The notes under the pieces: generated by a model
Seen by the model: the letters and a program-made list of their open reading frames with translations, nothing else
The model's database searches: none
Told to the model about the DNA's origin: nothing
Shown here: one piece after another, positions 1-8,445 of the stretch
Position numbering within the stretch: the first letter of the stretch is position 1
Layout: every line of letters begins with the position of its first letter
Made by a program: the position numbers and the translations under genes
From: Lachnospiraceae bacterium
Lineage (GTDB): Bacteria; Bacillota; Clostridia; Lachnospirales; Lachnospiraceae
Direction: 5' to 3'
Assembly (NCBI GenBank): GCA_024690605.1
Contig: JAILOV010000074.1
Location: forward strand, 1 to 35,426
DNA: 35,426 nt

Positions 1-881
1 TCCAGATCCTCCAGGGACTCCCCGTCATCCTCGACTTCTTCGCCGTTTGCTGCCGCGGCTTCCCGCTCCTTTTGCTTTTGTTCGAACTCGGCCCGTTTTT
101 CCTGCTCCCAGTCATATTCCTCCTGGGCCGATTCCAGAAGAGGGCGTGTGTGATTGTGGCAGTCGTCGTGGAATTCCCTTACCTTGAGCGCGTATTTCTC
201 ATAATCCTTGAGCTTTTCATAGTAAGCCTGCAGCGCTTTGAGCGCCTTGCCTGCCTGCTCGTCATATTCCCGTTTTGACTTGATGACCTTGGCGTCGCCC
301 TCCATGTTGTTGATCTTGTCGATCGCCTGGACCAGCGCTTCACTGTCTTCGCCGACCACCTGCACGAAGCGGATCTTCATGAAATCGCCGACCTGTGTGC
401 CGAAAACCGTCTGATCCATGAGGGTCGCGTTCTCCATGAAATCGTAGTCCAGCTTGGCGTCAACCGTGCGGAAAGGAATGACTTTGCCGTTTCTGGGATC
501 ACCGACCCCCGCCCACTTGTCAAAGATCGTTCCGTTCCAGAAGTTGTAGCCCCACCGGGTGGTCTGAGAAAGATCAAAGGTTGCGAGAATGTCCTCATTA
601 AAGTCCCCGATATAGGCATCCCGCTTGACAGCCGCATGCGGTGCATCCTGAGAGACGCCGAAGAGACCGTACATCTCCCGGAGCAGATTGTCATAGTCCG
701 TGAGGATCGCTTCGCCATAGGTGTCCGCCGACATGACCGCCTGGTTGGTGAACATCTTGATCCTGGTCAGATCGACGAGAAAACCGGTGAAAAATACGGT
801 AGGGATCAGGATCAGCGTGACCAGCACCGTGATCACGCCACGCTCGTTCCTGCGATTCTTTTTTCCGTTCCGTTTTTTCAT
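1..881 (-). CDS. TadG-like pilus assembly protein, partial (C-terminus beyond window)
   Basis: The frame starts with ATG at 881 and runs open off the left edge (293 codons visible), so it is truncated only by the window. The N-terminus is basic (KKRNGKKNRR) and followed by one hydrophobic segment at about residues 16-38 beginning ERGVITVLVT. This architecture matches TadG-like / DUF5702-like proteins of clostridial Tad loci, in which a prepilin-like N-terminal helix anchors a long extracytoplasmic domain. The visible end, from about residue 195 on, is rich in Glu, Lys and Gln and probably forms a coiled coil. The start codon overlaps the stop of the upstream tadE-like gene (ATGA), which suggests translational coupling. 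Family assignment rests on architecture and position, because sequence conservation in this group is low. Confidence 0.75.
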   Translation of the reverse strand, partial: MKKRNGKKNRRNERGVITVLVTLILIPTVFFTGFLVDLTRIKMFTNQAVMSADTYGEAILTDYDNLLREMYGLFGVSQDAPHAAVKRDAYIGDFNEDILATFDLSQTTRWGYNFWNGTIFDKWAGVGDPRNGKVIPFRTVDAKLDYDFMENATLMDQTVFGTQVGDFMKIRFVQVVGEDSEALVQAIDKINNMEGDAKVIKSKREYDEQAGKALKALQAYYEKLKDYEKYALKVREFHDDCHNHTRPLLESAQEEYDWEQEKRAEFEQKQKEREAAAANGEEVEDDGESLEDL

Positions 882-1522
882 ATTCCGAGAGCGTCCTTGA
901 ACTTGCCGTAGAGCTCGGCGACCTTGTCGATAAGATCAAGACCTGCTTTTCCGACTTCCGTGTCGATCAGCAGATCATGGACCAGATCGACGGTGCGGAT
1001 GAACTCATCGCCGTCCGTGACGATGATGGATGCCGAGGCAGTGAGCTTCAGCGTGTTGGTCGCACCGATCAGCTTCAGATTGACCGCCGGGTGGACCGTT
1101 CGCTGCGCCGCCCCGGTGATCCGTTTGTAGATGACATAATTATCCATCTTCGCTTCCATGGTGGCTTCGCTCGCATCCTCGAAGAAAAGATATCCGAGAA
1201 ACGAAGAAAAGATCCTTTTATATTCCTCCGGCTTGAATTTTGTGAAGATGAACCGGTAGGGATTCATCGGGGCATTGGGGATATGGAATTCACTTGCCGT
1301 GATCTTGTCCCCGAATGCGACATCATCCAGCACACTGACAAAGGTGTCACTCTCCTGATTCTTGCAATAAATCAGCGCATTCTCCAGGTTGGCCTGGAGA
1401 TTTGCGCGCACCGTAATAAAGAGTGCGGCATAATAGAGCGCCAGCACCGTCAGGATGATAAAAGGCATGAGCAGCGTCGCCTCGACGATCGGGGAGACGC
1501 CGCTCTCGCTGTCTTTGAGCAT
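878..1522 (-). CDS. TadE-like pseudopilin
   Basis: This is a 214-residue protein with a short hydrophilic leader (MLKDSES) and one N-terminal hydrophobic helix beginning GVSPIVEATLLMPF. That is the TadE pattern, with a Gly at the likely prepilin-peptidase cleavage site and a Glu five residues into the mature part. The rest is a soluble extracytoplasmic domain. TadE and TadF are pseudopilins thought to take part in Flp pilus assembly. It lies 6 bp after the Flp pilin gene and overlaps the downstream tadG-like gene by 4 bp. The function follows from operon position and the N-terminal motif. The C-terminal domain is not recognisable to me. Confidence 0.8.
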   Translation of the reverse strand: MLKDSESGVSPIVEATLLMPFIILTVLALYYAALFITVRANLQANLENALIYCKNQESDTFVSVLDDVAFGDKITASEFHIPNAPMNPYRFIFTKFKPEEYKRIFSSFLGYLFFEDASEATMEAKMDNYVIYKRITGAAQRTVHPAVNLKLIGATNTLKLTASASIIVTDGDEFIRTVDLVHDLLIDTEVGKAGLDLIDKVAELYGKFKDALGI

Positions 1523-1528
1523 TTTCTG

Positions 1529-1762
1529 TTATTCGATCGCGTTGATCTCGGAGGTGGTCGCGTTCGTGATGTTGCCCCAGACGGTGGTGAACCACTCCTT
1601 CAGACCGTCCCAGAAGATGCCGGCCAGAAGCACGACGATCAGGATCAGGATGACGGTTGCGACAATGTTGGAAACGCCGCGCTCATCGGACTTCATTTCC
1701 TCCTTAAAGCTGTTCCAGCGAACCTTCAAGCCGATCATCAGATTGTCCATTGCCTGTAACAT
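1529..1762 (-). CDS. Flp1-family type IVb pilin
   Basis: This 77-residue protein has a hydrophilic N-terminal leader of about 30 residues ending in DERG, then a hydrophobic helix (VSNIVATVILIL and on) and a short polar tail. That fits the Flp1-like pilin family found with clostridial tad genes, and it should be the main pilus subunit after leader removal by a prepilin peptidase, which is not in this window. A GTG 24 bases further upstream is in frame. I chose the ATG at 1762 because an AGAGGAG ribosome-binding site sits at normal distance. The usual Glu at position 5 of the mature pilin is absent, which is also seen in Flp1-like members. It sits between tadC and tadE in the operon. Confidence 0.82.
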   Translation of the reverse strand: MLQAMDNLMIGLKVRWNSFKEEMKSDERGVSNIVATVILILIVVLLAGIFWDGLKEWFTTVWGNITNATTSEINAIE

Positions 1763-1811
1763 AGTTCTCTCCTCTCTGCGTTTCACGCAAACAATTTATT
1801 TTATCCACCGG

Positions 1812-2861
1812 TCAGAATGAGCCGAAGCTGCTCATTACCGGCACGATAAGCATGATCAGGATCCCGGCGAACATCATGAGCGTCGGGACAAAAAGTTTCG
1901 TCTGCACGCGCTCTCCCTCACGTTTTGTACTGTTCTGGTATTCATTCCAGCTCTCGGTGTTCAGGGACTTGAACTGTGCCACGATCTCCGCGTTGCCCTT
2001 GTACATGTTCTGCATGATCAGGGTGGCAAGCTTGGAGGTGTAGTTGTTGCTGCATCTTGAGATAAACGAGGTATAGGCCTCCGCGGGCTGCACATTGTTG
2101 TTCAGATCGATGTTCACGCGGTTCATCTCTTCATAGAGCGTGCCGCGGCCGCTCTTACTGGTGAGATCCCATGCACGGGATACCTCCATGCCGGCTTCCG
2201 TCAGAAGCGTCAGCTTGGAAATGACCTGCGGGAACTGCCGCTCAATGCTCTCCTGCCGCTCCTTCACCACAGTCGTCACATCGTTGAAGGGCAGATAGGC
2301 GAGCAGTCCGAACACACCGATCACCGCGACCGCAAAGATGAGCGCTCGCGAACCCATGGAGAGTGCGATGGCACCTGCCAGAACGGAAAACATGAGGAAC
2401 AGGCCGAACAGGAAATAACCGAACAGCGCCGCCATGACATAATAGGCGCGATTGACGGCTTCCTGTCTGTTCTGATAGCGCATGCAGGTGCGGATCAGCT
2501 TCTGCATCGCCGGATTCGTCGCGTCCCATTTCAGGAACTGCAGCAGGCGGTAGCCGGCCAGCGGAATGATGTCCAGAACGGAGATCTTGCCGTTCTGCAA
2601 TGCCTCCAGCTGTTTCTCGTTCTGTTCCTTCTGTTTGCGCAGACGCTGTCCCTGACGGAGCTTCTTTTTGTTCTCCAGATCGTGATGGCGCTGCATCTCC
2701 TCGGCCAGCAGGATCATCTGGAGCTCCGCCGTGCGGATCTTTTCCTGCAGCTCCTCGATCCGGCTGCTGATCAGCAGATCCTCCACGCCCTCCCCGGTGG
2801 TGAGGAGCAGATAAAGGAACAGGATGAGTAATGCGGTTGCCAGGATCATGCAGATGATCAT
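1812..2861 (-). CDS. tadC: TadC-like inner-membrane platform protein (T2SS F domain)
   Basis: This 349-residue protein has an N-terminal membrane helix, a charged cytoplasmic segment (residues about 30-90, probably coiled coil), two membrane segments near residues 140-200, a type II secretion F-type domain, and a C-terminal helix ending near LIVPVMSSF. The cytoplasmic signature SIERQFPQVISKLTLLTEAG followed by an amphipathic helical bundle is typical of TadB/TadC. TadB and TadC are thought to form the platform that couples the TadA ATPase to pilin extrusion. It follows the tadB-like gene by 10 bp. Calling this copy TadC and the upstream one TadB is based on gene order and could be reversed in other naming schemes. 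Confidence 0.85.
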   Translation of the reverse strand: MIICMILATALLILFLYLLLTTGEGVEDLLISSRIEELQEKIRTAELQMILLAEEMQRHHDLENKKKLRQGQRLRKQKEQNEKQLEALQNGKISVLDIIPLAGYRLLQFLKWDATNPAMQKLIRTCMRYQNRQEAVNRAYYVMAALFGYFLFGLFLMFSVLAGAIALSMGSRALIFAVAVIGVFGLLAYLPFNDVTTVVKERQESIERQFPQVISKLTLLTEAGMEVSRAWDLTSKSGRGTLYEEMNRVNIDLNNNVQPAEAYTSFISRCSNNYTSKLATLIMQNMYKGNAEIVAQFKSLNTESWNEYQNSTKREGERVQTKLFVPTLMMFAGILIMLIVPVMSSFGSF

Positions 2862-2871
2862 CTCTTTATCC

Positions 2872-3633
2872 TCATGCGTCTATCCTGGCTGCTTTATCCG
2901 CCAGAACATAGGAAACGGCAAAGATCGCCAGAGCCGCAGTCGCGGCGACTCTGCCCATCGCCGTGGTGAACATGGCATCCATAAACCCGCCACCCATGGC
3001 AGACATGGCGATCACGACGATGACCGGCATCAGCAGCATTGTGTTGGTCTCCGTTTTGGCCGCTGTGATCGTCGTCTCGATCTCCTGCTCCACTTCGATC
3101 TTCTTGGCGATGATGTCTCTCGTCTCCGACAGGATCTCGCCGAACCGGTCGCTCTTACCTTCGATGACCTCATAGACCGTTGCGAAATTGCGGATATCCT
3201 CGAGGTCGCTCCGCTCTCCGAGATCGGCAAACAGTGCGGTGAGCTTTCGTCCGCCCATTTCATACTGTTTGATGATGTTGCTCACCTCCCGGATGATATC
3301 GGTCTCGCTGTTATAGGTCAGCTGCAGATCACCGAGCGCGTAGCGAACGGCCTGCACCTCCACGTTGCCGGCACGGACCGCGACAGCCATGGAATCCAGG
3401 AAATCCTTGAACTGTGAGCGCAGGGACTGCTGGCGCTTGCGGATCGTGTGATTTGCATAGATCTTTTCAAGGAAGATTCCGGCAAACAGGCCGAGCGGAA
3501 TGGCGGCGATGACGGCATGATAAAACAGGAACACGATCACGCCGGCGATCAGGGAACAGATCACATAGGCGAGGATGTGCTGCGTCTTCGTCATGTTGCA
3601 TTTGAAATAATAGGTATCCTGGACCTCTCCCAT
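2872..3633 (-). CDS. tadB: TadB-like inner-membrane platform protein (T2SS F domain)
   Basis: This 253-residue protein has two membrane helices near residues 16-52, a cytoplasmic helical domain with SQFKDFLDSMAVAVRAGN and a long amphipathic stretch, and two C-terminal helices. This is the second T2SS F-domain protein of the locus. The motif LRSQFKDFLDSM...AGN corresponds to the conserved start of F domains. It lies 17 bp downstream of tadA and 10 bp upstream of tadC. A methionine at residue 14 (MTKTQHIL) is an alternative start that would give a more typical short cytoplasmic leader. Confidence 0.85.
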   Translation of the reverse strand: MGEVQDTYYFKCNMTKTQHILAYVICSLIAGVIVFLFYHAVIAAIPLGLFAGIFLEKIYANHTIRKRQQSLRSQFKDFLDSMAVAVRAGNVEVQAVRYALGDLQLTYNSETDIIREVSNIIKQYEMGGRKLTALFADLGERSDLEDIRNFATVYEVIEGKSDRFGEILSETRDIIAKKIEVEQEIETTITAAKTETNTMLLMPVIVVIAMSAMGGGFMDAMFTTAMGRVAATAALAIFAVSYVLADKAARIDA

Positions 3634-3650
3634 CGTGCGCTCCTTGATCT

Positions 3651-4937
3651 CTACAGATAGTCGGTGATACCGCTGGCGATAAACTTCTCCGGATGGGCCA
3701 TTTCATTGCCCGTGCGCTTCAGTTCGCCGACGACGTGATTGAGTCTGGTCTTCTCCGGATCCTCTTCGAATTTCCAGAGCGGGTTCAGAATGATCTCGCC
3801 GTCCTTCATGCCCTTCACTTCGGTGATCTCCACCGTCTTGCGCGAGGAGTCGCGCATACGGGAAAGATGGACGATGATGTCCACGGCAGAAGCGATCTGC
3901 TGTCTGATCGCAGGGAGCGGCAGACCTGCCGCGCCGCTCAAGACCATGGTCTCCAGACGGGAAAGCATATCATAGGCCGAATTGGCGTGGCCGGTCGACA
4001 GCGAACCGTCATGTCCGGTGTTCATCGCCTGCAGCATGTCCAGCGCTTCGGCACCGCGGACCTCACCGACGACGATCCGTTCCGGTCGCATACGGAGGGA
4101 TGCCTTGATCAGATCCCGCATGGAGATCTCGCCGGTCCCGGTGGAGTTGGCGTTTCTCGTCTCCAGACGGACCAGGTTGGGAATGTGCCGGATCTGCAGT
4201 TCCGCGGAGTCCTCAATCGTGATGATGCGCTCATTCGTCGGGATGTAATTGGACAGCGCATTTAAGAAAGTGGTCTTACCGGAGCCCGTACCGCCGCTGA
4301 TAAAGATGTTGTAGCGGGCGTGCACGAGTTTCTTTAAGAATTCGGCCGCTTCCTGCGGCAGGGAACCGAAGGCGATCAGCTTCTGGATCGTCATGCCCTC
4401 CTCAGGGAAACGACGGATCGTGACGATCGGGCCCTCCAGCGCGATGGGATCGAGCACGACATTAACACGGGAACCGTCACGGAGTCGCGTGTCCACGATG
4501 GGATTGCTCTCGTTGACACTTCTTCCCATGTCCTGAACGAGACGGGAAATGATGTTGCGCAGCTGTTCCGGACTCTCAAACTGCTCATCGATCCGGTGGA
4601 CCTTGCCTTCCTGCTCGACAAAGATGTTGTTGTAGCCGTTGATCATCACCTCCGTGATGGTCTTGTCGTTGATGATCTTACCGAGGATGCCGAGACCGCG
4701 GATGGAATTCAGGACCGTCTGCGCGAGACTCTTGCGTTCCTTAAAGGAAAGTGAGGAATAGTAATTCGAGATCTCGGGATCGGAAGCCGTCTGTTTGATC
4801 CGCTGTTCCAGACAGGCATTTACGCGACCGTAAAGAGCTTCGTCACTCAGATCGGAATAGGTCGGATCCGCAGTGACCAGCGCGCGGATCGCGGTGGTCT
4901 CTTCGGTAAAAAACGGTCTGTTGCTCTCGCTGTTCAT
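3651..4937 (-). CDS. tadA: TadA/CpaF family secretion ATPase of the Tad pilus
   Basis: This hexameric AAA-like ATPase powers Flp pilus assembly. The sequence has an N-terminal helical domain, the CpaF-type segment [15 protein letters not shown], the Arg-rich element [13 protein letters not shown], Walker [11 protein letters not shown] (about residues 215-224), the Asp box region [10 protein letters not shown], and the Walker B region [14 protein letters not shown] followed by [11 protein letters not shown]. The length (428) is normal. Start choice: a GTG at 4940 and an ATG at 4937 are adjacent. The ATG gives a one-base overlap (TGATG) with the tadZ stop, so translation is probably coupled either way. 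All nucleotide-binding residues are intact. Confidence 0.93.
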   Translation of the reverse strand: MNSESNRPFFTEETTAIRALVTADPTYSDLSDEALYGRVNACLEQRIKQTASDPEISNYYSSLSFKERKSLAQTVLNSIRGLGILGKIINDKTITEVMINGYNNIFVEQEGKVHRIDEQFESPEQLRNIISRLVQDMGRSVNESNPIVDTRLRDGSRVNVVLDPIALEGPIVTIRRFPEEGMTIQKLIAFGSLPQEAAEFLKKLVHARYNIFISGGTGSGKTTFLNALSNYIPTNERIITIEDSAELQIRHIPNLVRLETRNANSTGTGEISMRDLIKASLRMRPERIVVGEVRGAEALDMLQAMNTGHDGSLSTGHANSAYDMLSRLETMVLSGAAGLPLPAIRQQIASAVDIIVHLSRMRDSSRKTVEITEVKGMKDGEIILNPLWKFEEDPEKTRLNHVVGELKRTGNEMAHPEKFIASGITDYL

Positions 4938-5965
4938 CACAGCACCTGCCCGAGAAAGCGCATTCTCTGATCGGAGGAAATGGCGGCGATCAGGCGCTCG
5001 CAGTCCGGACGGTCATAGGCCGGAATGCCGCCGAGAACGTTGCACGAACCGCTCGTGACCGGTCTCCCGCTGTCAAAATTGTTGACCTGCACCATCTTGT
5101 CCTCATAGCGGTTCATCAGGTACTTCTGCGCATAGAACAGATCCAGTTTTGCGGTTGCCGTCTCGCCCGGGCAGGCCACAACGATGATCCTGTCGGCGAG
5201 ATCGAACAGCGCGGCGTTTTTGGAAGAAATGCTGCAGCCCGCATCAATGACAACAACATCGAACAGGCCGCATCCCTGCAGCGTCTCAAAGAGCGAAGCG
5301 GTGTCCTTGTCGGTCATCGCCAGAAAATCATTGGGGGTTCGGAAGGTGTTGAAATAAAAGAGGTTCTCGCTCCTGTTCTGGATCATGCTCTGGATGAGCA
5401 GCGAAAAATCAAGATTCTCATCAAGCTCCGCGAGCAGATCGGAGATGCCTTTTCCCTCTCTGTCAGGAAGATAGGCCTGGCAGGAAGGGATCTCCTCGAA
5501 ATTTTGATACAGCACGCGGTTTCCCTGTGCGGCGATCCTCGCTGCGATCCCCAACGCAACGGTGGTCTTGCCGGAACCGCCGATCGGAGAAAAGACAAGG
5601 ACCAGCTGTGCTTTGCCTTCGTGGCTGCTTTCCGGGCTGCAGGCGGCATAGATCTCCAGGATCGCACGCTGGATCTTGTCACATCGCTGGAATTTTTCGA
5701 TCCGGGGCAGATCCTCCAGATCGGCGGTGATCCCGGATCGGTCATCGGACAAAAGGATCTGCACGGTACGGGCACCGGTCTTGATCGGAAGAAACGCCGG
5801 ATCGGAAAGCACGATGTCATATCGTTTCTCATCCAGCGCTTTTTCCAGACGGTCTCCGGATCCGAAGGAGGAAACCTCAAAGTCCGGATACTGTTCAAAC
5901 GCCTGGATCAGGCGATCCAGATAGGCGCGGTTCTCATCGGCAACTGCGATTTTGATCCTTTTCAT
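4937..5965 (-). CDS. tadZ: TadZ/CpaE-like ParA-type ATPase, first gene of Tad operon
   Basis: This 342-residue protein has an N-terminal receiver-like domain (MKRIKIAVADENRAYL, DIVLSDPAFLP) and a MinD/ParA-type ATPase domain with P-loop SPIGGSGKTT at residues 126-135. Switch-like elements follow (LFDVVVIDAGCSISSKNAAL). TadZ/CpaE proteins position the pilus machine at the pole and interact with TadA. A receiver-like pseudo-domain in front of the ATPase is standard for this family. The first Gly of the P-loop replaces the usual Lys of deviant Walker A motifs (GGSGKTT rather than KGGxGKT), which I note as a mild departure. An AGAGGG ribosome-binding site precedes the ATG. A sigma-A-type promoter lies 45-72 bases upstream. 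Confidence 0.88.
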   Translation of the reverse strand: MKRIKIAVADENRAYLDRLIQAFEQYPDFEVSSFGSGDRLEKALDEKRYDIVLSDPAFLPIKTGARTVQILLSDDRSGITADLEDLPRIEKFQRCDKIQRAILEIYAACSPESSHEGKAQLVLVFSPIGGSGKTTVALGIAARIAAQGNRVLYQNFEEIPSCQAYLPDREGKGISDLLAELDENLDFSLLIQSMIQNRSENLFYFNTFRTPNDFLAMTDKDTASLFETLQGCGLFDVVVIDAGCSISSKNAALFDLADRIIVVACPGETATAKLDLFYAQKYLMNRYEDKMVQVNNFDSGRPVTSGSCNVLGGIPAYDRPDCERLIAAISSDQRMRFLGQVL

Positions 5966-6009
5966 AATGAGCCCTCTTTTGACAGGTGATCACACAAAAC
6001 CAGTTTAAG

Positions 6010-6037
6010 ATTATAGCATAAAGCGGTGAATTTACAA
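6010..6037 (-). promoter_or_regulatory. Sigma-A-type promoter for the Tad operon
   Basis: On the minus strand, TTGTAA (6032-6037), a 16-base spacer and a perfect TATAAT (6010-6015) lie in the gap between the small membrane protein and tadZ. The expected start point leaves a leader of about 35-40 bases. It implies that the pilus genes are transcribed separately from the upstream kinase cluster. Confidence 0.7.
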
Positions 6038-6047
6038 GAGTTTTCCT

Positions 6048-6188
6048 TTACGCAGACAGGGATCCGCCGATCTTTTCCAGCATCCTTTTCCGCTGTTTTC
6101 CGAAAACGGGAAGGAGGATCAGTAAAAGGATCGCAAAAAAACAGGCTCCGGCGATCCCGCCGTAAAACATGAGCATTCCGGTCGTCAC
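6048..6188 (-). CDS. 46-residue single-pass membrane protein coupled to the kinase gene
   Basis: This short frame starts at GTG 6188 and overlaps the kinase stop by 4 bases (GTGA). A GGAGG ribosome-binding site inside the last kinase codons sits 9 bases upstream. An in-frame ATG at 6197 is only one base from that site, so GTG is the better start. The product begins with MTTGMLMFYGGIAGAC, continues as one hydrophobic helix (about residues 5-30), and ends in a basic tail (GKQRKRMLEKIGGSLSA). It therefore probably has its N-terminus outside and a positively charged cytoplasmic end. I do not recognise a family. Coupled translation suggests that it works with the kinase or the membrane proteins of that cluster. 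Confidence 0.65.
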   Translation of the reverse strand: MTTGMLMFYGGIAGACFFAILLLILLPVFGKQRKRMLEKIGGSLSA

Positions 6189-8434
6189 GATATCCATCCT
6201 CCCTGTTTCGCCTCGGCATACGCGTTGTCGAGGATCTGCATTTCCGTGTCCGTTCTGCCTGGAGCGGTCTGCGATTCATAGAGGTCTCTGGCCTTCTGAT
6301 AGTATTCGGCAAAAGCTTCGTAGCTGCGTTCTGCCGGATCGGTCTGTGCCTGTCTGGCCGTTTCCAGAAAGGCAAGTCTCTTCCAGGTCTCATAGCGGTC
6401 CGCGTAACTCTGCTTCATCCGTTCCGCGCAGGATAACGCCTTATCGATATCGCCGCTGCTCTGCACCATCACCACCAGATTGTTCCAGGTCGTGAGATTG
6501 CCCCAGCCGCGGTCGATGATCTCTTCAAATATTTCAGCTGCTTTTGCGGCACAGGATGGATCATCCGTCAGTTCATTCAGGCGGATCTCTGTCTGCGCGA
6601 GACGTTCCAGGATCAGGGCGGTCTGATCCTGCGGCAGCACGGTCCTCGCCTCTTCCAGAAGTGCGGCGGATTCCCGCAGATGCTGTTCATCGGAAGACCC
6701 CGCGGACAGCACATCACTCCAGAGCACGTAGGCGCGGAGCTTCACATAGTCATCATCCGTATCGTTGATACAGGATCGGAATTCTCCGGCGGCCGTGTCA
6801 TGATCTCCGGATGCCGCCGCGATCTCTCCGCGGACAAGAGCCAGATCATCGGACGGAACACCGGACTGTTCCGCTTCGGCAAGCACCTTACCGGCCTGTG
6901 AAGTATCACCCGACTGGGCAAGGGTGATCGCAAGATCGCGGTAGACCTCCGGATTGCCGGTATCGTAAAGCAGTGCTGTCTGGTAACGGTTGATCGCCTC
7001 CTTCAGATCCTGCAGTTCATAAAAACAGCTGCCGGAAAGATAATAGAGTTCGGCGATCTCACGCTCCTGACCTTTCGGAAATGTGCCTGCCAGCACATCG
7101 TTTTCCAGCCATTCGGTGGTATCGGCGTATCGCCTTTGCGCATAGTAAAACTGTGCGCGTTCCACCTGCGGTTCCAGACTGTCCGGGTTCTCTGCGAGTG
7201 CCTCGTCGTAAAGCGCAAGAAATCGATCCTCATCTCCCGCTTCTCTGGCGGAAGAGAGAGATGCCAGTAACGCGTCATAGGAATCATTCTTTTCCGTGCG
7301 CATCCTGTTGTTCCCCAATGTGGCGACAAACACACAGCCGATGAGCCCGGCAAGGACAGCAACGGAAATGAGTGTCTGTCTGAAAACCAGAGCTTTGTAG
7401 CGCCTGTCGGTTTTCGTGTAGCCAAGGAGCGCTGAAAGCATGGTCCGTGCGTCGGGAAATCGATCGTCCGGATCAACGGCCATCGACCGGTCGATCACCG
7501 CGGCAAAAGCGTCACTGAAATTGGACCATGCAGAAAGCGGCGTGACCTGACCGGGCTTTCCGGGCTTTTGCCCGGTCACCAGATGATAAAGAAATGCGCC
7601 GGCACTGTAGAGATCCGCGCGTGCGTCGATCTGACGGGAAGTATTGTCGATGAGAACATCCGCCGTGTCCGGATCCGATGCGGACAACCGGTTTACGGAT
7701 GGATCTTCCGCGGAAGGAAGCCGTATCTCGGTCGCTTCCGTATCGTAAGGAAGAACCGCTGTTTTTTCATCGTTCTCTTCCGGCAGAACCGCTGTGATAT
7801 CGTCATCCTGTAAAGACGGGGTTCTGCGGATAGGCTCTGCGACACTTTCGGAAAGCCTTTGCTGCAGGGCATGCACCGCATCGATCTGCTCCGGAGAGGC
7901 ATAGCCGGGTGTGAAGCCGATCGTCACGTCATTTCCCTTTGACAGGACACCGGAGATATTGAAATCGATCAGACAGATATTGTCTTCGGGAGTCAGAATG
8001 ATGTTGTCGGGCTTGATATCACCGTGAAGGATCGGGATCCGCTGTGTGTGCAGATAGACCAGCGCTTCGAGGAGCTGGGCGCCGTATTTTGCGGCTTCCT
8101 TCTGTGAAAAGATCCTGCCTTCAGAAAGAAGTTTCTGAAAGGATTTCCCTTCGATGAAATCCATGACGGTGTAGATACCGACCGTACCGTCCTGCCGGTC
8201 GGTATCCTCTGTCTCGATGAAATCCAGTACCTGCGGCAGATACGTGTGCCGCAGGTTTTTCAGTATATCCGCCTCGCGGCGGTTTTCCGCCTCACTGGTT
8301 CTTCGGATGTGCGTTTTCTTGATGACGACCGTCTTTTGCAGGCGTTTATGAAACGCTTTATAAACAGTCCCGCCTCCGCCGGAGCCGATGACGCTCTGGA
8401 TCTCATAGGTTTCGGACAGTACCGTACTGTTCAT
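6185..8434 (-). CDS. Membrane-anchored Ser/Thr protein kinase with C-terminal TPR domain
   Basis: This 749-residue protein has a kinase domain at about 10-340, a membrane helix at about 353-373, and TPR-like helical repeats from about 385 to the end (for example YYAQRRYADTTEWLE, LYYLSGSCFYELQDLKEAINRYQTAL). Kinase motifs seen: the glycine loop IGSGGGGTVYKA (16-27), the Lys in VVIKK, the catalytic loop HGDIKPDNI (137-145) and the metal-binding DFN (157-159). HGD replaces HRD, so this is a non-RD kinase, and DFN replaces DFG. The key Asp, Lys and Asn residues are kept, so activity is likely. An insert of about 80 residues (185-270), rich in Thr, Asp and Glu, sits between SPEQ and the helix DARADLYSAGA. 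The topology predicts a cytoplasmic kinase and an extracytoplasmic TPR domain, unlike PknB-type kinases with PASTA repeats. It is the fourth gene of the cluster starting at 12322. Confidence 0.88.
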   Translation of the reverse strand: MNSTVLSETYEIQSVIGSGGGGTVYKAFHKRLQKTVVIKKTHIRRTSEAENRREADILKNLRHTYLPQVLDFIETEDTDRQDGTVGIYTVMDFIEGKSFQKLLSEGRIFSQKEAAKYGAQLLEALVYLHTQRIPILHGDIKPDNIILTPEDNICLIDFNISGVLSKGNDVTIGFTPGYASPEQIDAVHALQQRLSESVAEPIRRTPSLQDDDITAVLPEENDEKTAVLPYDTEATEIRLPSAEDPSVNRLSASDPDTADVLIDNTSRQIDARADLYSAGAFLYHLVTGQKPGKPGQVTPLSAWSNFSDAFAAVIDRSMAVDPDDRFPDARTMLSALLGYTKTDRRYKALVFRQTLISVAVLAGLIGCVFVATLGNNRMRTEKNDSYDALLASLSSAREAGDEDRFLALYDEALAENPDSLEPQVERAQFYYAQRRYADTTEWLENDVLAGTFPKGQEREIAELYYLSGSCFYELQDLKEAINRYQTALLYDTGNPEVYRDLAITLAQSGDTSQAGKVLAEAEQSGVPSDDLALVRGEIAAASGDHDTAAGEFRSCINDTDDDYVKLRAYVLWSDVLSAGSSDEQHLRESAALLEEARTVLPQDQTALILERLAQTEIRLNELTDDPSCAAKAAEIFEEIIDRGWGNLTTWNNLVVMVQSSGDIDKALSCAERMKQSYADRYETWKRLAFLETARQAQTDPAERSYEAFAEYYQKARDLYESQTAPGRTDTEMQILDNAYAEAKQGGWIS

Positions 8435-8445
8435 GGCGCACCTGC

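Noticed and set aside
977..1759. 260-codon open frame on the plus strand across tadE and flp
   Set aside because: It lies antisense to clear genes, and its product is rich in His, Arg, Asp and Gly, as is usual for antisense frames of GC-rich codons.
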